DNA of 64,000 bases from Phorcus lineatus. Its lineage: Eukaryota; Mollusca; Gastropoda; Trochida; Trochidae. The translations under genes and the position numbers were made by a program. The stretch spans positions 40,732,054 to 40,796,053 of the forward strand of contig OV121094.1 in the NCBI GenBank assembly GCA_921293015.1, given 5' to 3'. The notes below the pieces were generated by a model. That model did not search any database. It had not been told where the DNA came from and saw nothing but the letters and a program-made list of their open reading frames with translations. Position 1 is the stretch's first letter. Each line of letters begins with the position of its first letter. Positions 61,640 through 64,000 of this stretch are shown in pieces.

Positions 61640-62260
61640 TATTTCATTTCAATTGTCTGTTGAAGCTAAAAATGTTAACCAGCTGAGGGCGTTATATTAA
61701 TTGTAGAAAATTTATGTTTATAATAAGGACGTTTTCAATGTTTAACTTCATATAGTTCTTGTTAACTTTCAATGTGTCAGAATGCATTAACCAACCACAA
61801 ATCATAGATAAGATTTCTTCTTTGTCATATTAAATTTCCAATAGAAAATGAAAAACTGTCATTAATCCTCACTCAAGGAAATCTCTTGCCAGAAGTCATT
61901 GCTTTCCTTTTTTTATCTAAAATATCACATATTTCATGTCGCAAGTGATGTATTTCTGTCCACAGCAATATTTAATATGATTATTTCTCATAACGGTATC
62001 ATGAGCTTTCGGCTCACAGAATTCTCAAAAATCATTTTAAACGAAAGTACATGTGATGTATTTAAAGCGTATAATGTTTATTTTAAATCAAGATCACTTC
62101 ATTGATGTACATACCTAATTGTAAAGTTTGTACTCTACTTTGTATTTGTCTTTGTGATTTTAAATTGATGAGCCATTGAACTAACTACTTTATATCTAAA
62201 CATGTTGTGTGGTTTACAATTACATCTATTGCATACCTAATAGTAAGGGGAAATAACCCA
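61640..62260 (+). repeat. Large repeat copy C, module 5
   Basis: AACCACAAATCATAGATAAG (about 61793), CCAGAAGTCATTGCTTTCCT, AAGTGATGTATTTCTGTCC, AACGGTATCATGAG and GTTTACAATTACATC match A in order over about 600 bases. Confidence 0.75.
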
Positions 62261-62340
62261 AAATATTTTACCTGATAAATTGACGTTGTTATATGATAGA
62301 TCAACTCCTTCTTTTGAAATAATTAAGCAGGACATAAGCC

Positions 62341-62360
62341 GCTCAAGATACTCCTTGAGC
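62341..62360. repeat. Perfect 7-bp hairpin
   Basis: GCTCAAG-ATACTC-CTTGAGC, an isolated stem-loop shortly before the mariner end. It is not followed by a T run, and no role is claimed. Confidence 0.5.
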
Positions 62361-62442
62361 ATGCTAATTTGATCATCTTATGCTTACAGACAATGTTTTT
62401 GTACCAAACAAAAATGATATGTGTTATAACAACTAGTAATAT

Positions 62443-63175
62443 TACGAGGGGGGTTCAATAAGTTTTGTAACAGGGACATTTATGTTTACATAAAAAGTGT
62501 CAGCTCATGGCAGGTGTTACTTTAGTCAAAATAGAATATTGACACACGTCGAAACAATTTCTAGACACAGCACTTAGATATAATAGCTGCACTGACTTAG
62601 GGGTCTCCTAAATCGTGAATTCTCTCAAACAGGAACAACTGTGACCAAGTTTCAAGGAGGGATGCAAAGCTGCAGAAATACATACTCGCATGTTTAAAGG
62701 GTATGGATGCTTCTAACTATTCCAGAGTTTATCGCTGGGCACTTCAGTTTTAAAGGGGCCGGTTGTCCTTAAACGATAACCCATGGTAAGGCAGGCCCTC
62801 AGAACTCATCCAACTGGAAGTTATTGCCGCTATTGAAAAAAGAATTTTATCCGTGTGAAAGTGTCTTAACTGTCTTTGGAATTCCAGCAATCAGCTGGAA
62901 GTGTTGAAAATATCATTCACGGCCATCTTGGTATGTCCAAGGTATCTGCAAGATGGGTACCCCTAAACCTCAAGAACTGAAAGTTGTGCGGAGCTCCTGG
63001 ATAGTTATAAAGCTGCTAAAACTGGTTTTCTGTCTCATCTAGGTCAGGTTATGAAACCTGGATCCACCACTAGGACCCTGACACTAGGACCCTGATGGTA
63101 GGACCCTGACACTAGGACCCCGACACAACATCCAAGCAGTGTAGCACCCAAGTTCTCCGCCTCCATTGAAGTTTC
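62443..63175 (+). pseudogene. Decayed mariner element, 5' end to first catalytic block
   Basis: It opens TACGAGGGGGGTTCAATAAG, the style of a mariner inverted end after a TA target. Across several frames one reads NYSRVYRWALQF, GRLSLNDNPW and GRPS, then GSVENIIHGHLGMSKVSARW-VP (62897-62962), then YETWIHH. This is the N-terminal helix-turn-helix and linker region of mariner transposases up to the first catalytic motif. There the usual aspartate of DETW is tyrosine (63050-63052). Many stops and frame changes are present. The C-terminal half and the right inverted end are missing. It interrupts copy C between modules 5 and 6. Confidence 0.85.
63071..63126 (+). repeat. 14-bp tandem repeat inside the mariner relic
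   Basis: TAGGACCCTG recurs at 63071, 63085 and 63099, and TAGGACCCCG at 63113, an exact 14-base period. The unit lies where the transposase codes for the DPDT segment just after WIHH, so the relic's own sequence was expanded after it died. Confidence 0.85.
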
Positions 63176-63309
63176 GGTTAATTGGCTCTGGAATACATTA
63201 TTGGAGAATTGAATGAAAATGATTCCTTGAATTTTACAAACGAACCAATTTCGAGTTTGAGTAAATTATTGTATTGACTATCTGCAATTCCTATCTAGGG
63301 CAAGAATGT

Positions 63310-64000
63310 AACAAAACCAGAACTCCCATTGCAAACTAATAAACACATCGCATAAGAATATTCAATGTTCCAAATCTGAAATTCTATATCCTCCTTCCCT
63401 CCCTCTCCACAGTGCTTTGACGTGTTTCAATCAGCAGTGTTTGTTACTGAGTTACTGGGCTAATTTCCGTAAGGAGGAAACATGAGAAAATAAAATCTGT
63501 TAGTACTAACTAATAAACTACAAGCTGTTGTAAATCTTTCGGAGGAATATTAACTACCGTGGGTGAATGTTACAGCTCAAGTGGCTAAGTTGTAAGAGAA
63601 CATTGTATATATTATCAAATAAATTTAAAAGTAGTATTTTCTAAATGAACAGTAAGGAATATGCATGTACCTGTACCGTAAAAATGCTTTTTATTTAGAA
63701 GAAATGTAGTTACAAGAAAACGAAGGCTATTGTATATTCTTGCATATATAAGATTTACAGTGTGCAATTTTTAGTGGTTGTCTTAAACAGCTTCTAAAAC
63801 AGTAAACTTTCAACAAAATTTACCGATTATTTACCGATTGAAGATATTACTTTACAATTAAACTCAAATTAGTTCATAGACTGAGCCAGAAAGCAACAAA
63901 TTGCATAAATGACCTACTTGCTCTCAAATAATTTACCATTTGTAAGTGACAATGAATCTGATAAACTAATTTACATAAGGGCATCTGCTCATAAACTTGT
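63310..64000 (+). repeat. Large repeat copy C, module 6 (runs to window end)
   Basis: This is the partner of B 55200-55930, offset about 8.1 kb. The match continues to the last bases (GGGCATCTGCTC), so copy C extends past the window. Confidence 0.8.

Overview
The window looks like intergenic or intronic DNA from an animal nuclear genome. It is very AT-rich (by eye about one third G+C). It has no operon-like gene packing and no recognisable cellular gene, but many decayed eukaryotic transposons: Tc1-like, mariner, non-LTR (LINE) retrotransposons, foldback/MITE-like elements and a tRNA-derived SINE-like piece. This mix fits a marine invertebrate, perhaps a mollusc such as a bivalve. That assignment is inference from the style of the repeats and is not proven.

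Layout. 1-30 kb: AT-rich desert with scattered low-copy repeats. These include a diverged inverted pair (1.1-1.45 / 1.77-2.1 kb), a foldback element at 4.4 kb, a 187-bp tandem duplication at 7.8 kb, pairs of dispersed repeats (5.0/28.1, 5.95/29.2, 10.7/24.0, 11.7/18.9 and 20.1/20.7 kb), a MITE-like family (16.1, 18.2, 21.4 kb), a four-unit array ending in a GAAACGTCG motif (22.3 kb) and a 30-bp minisatellite (24.5 kb). 27.7-33.2 kb: transposon cluster with a LINE tail relic, a mariner relic, a 5'-truncated Tc1-like relic, and a nearly complete Tc1-like element with 23-bp perfect inverted ends and a TA duplication. Its transposase has two stops and has lost the segment holding the third catalytic residue. 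33-41 kb: more small repeats, including a tRNA-derived piece (36.75 kb), a foldback (37.8 kb) and a 229-bp tandem duplication (39.95 kb).

41.5-64 kb: the main large-scale structure. Several sequence modules recur in the same order and orientation as at least three diverged copies (A about 41.5-48.3, B about 48.3-55.9, C about 59.2 to the window end) plus a fragment D (56.9-57.2). Different insertions decorate different copies: a young 5'-truncated LINE in B, a LINE-like tail with a CT repeat in C, and a mariner relic in C. The modules show no shared reading frame, so this is an old tandem amplification of non-coding DNA of unknown role.

The only long intact reading frame with a known family is the LINE C-terminus at 50.3-51.25 kb. 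One unrecognised 145-codon frame (15.3 kb) and one exon-like frame (56.2 kb) are listed with low confidence. All similarities were found by eye, so boundaries are approximate.
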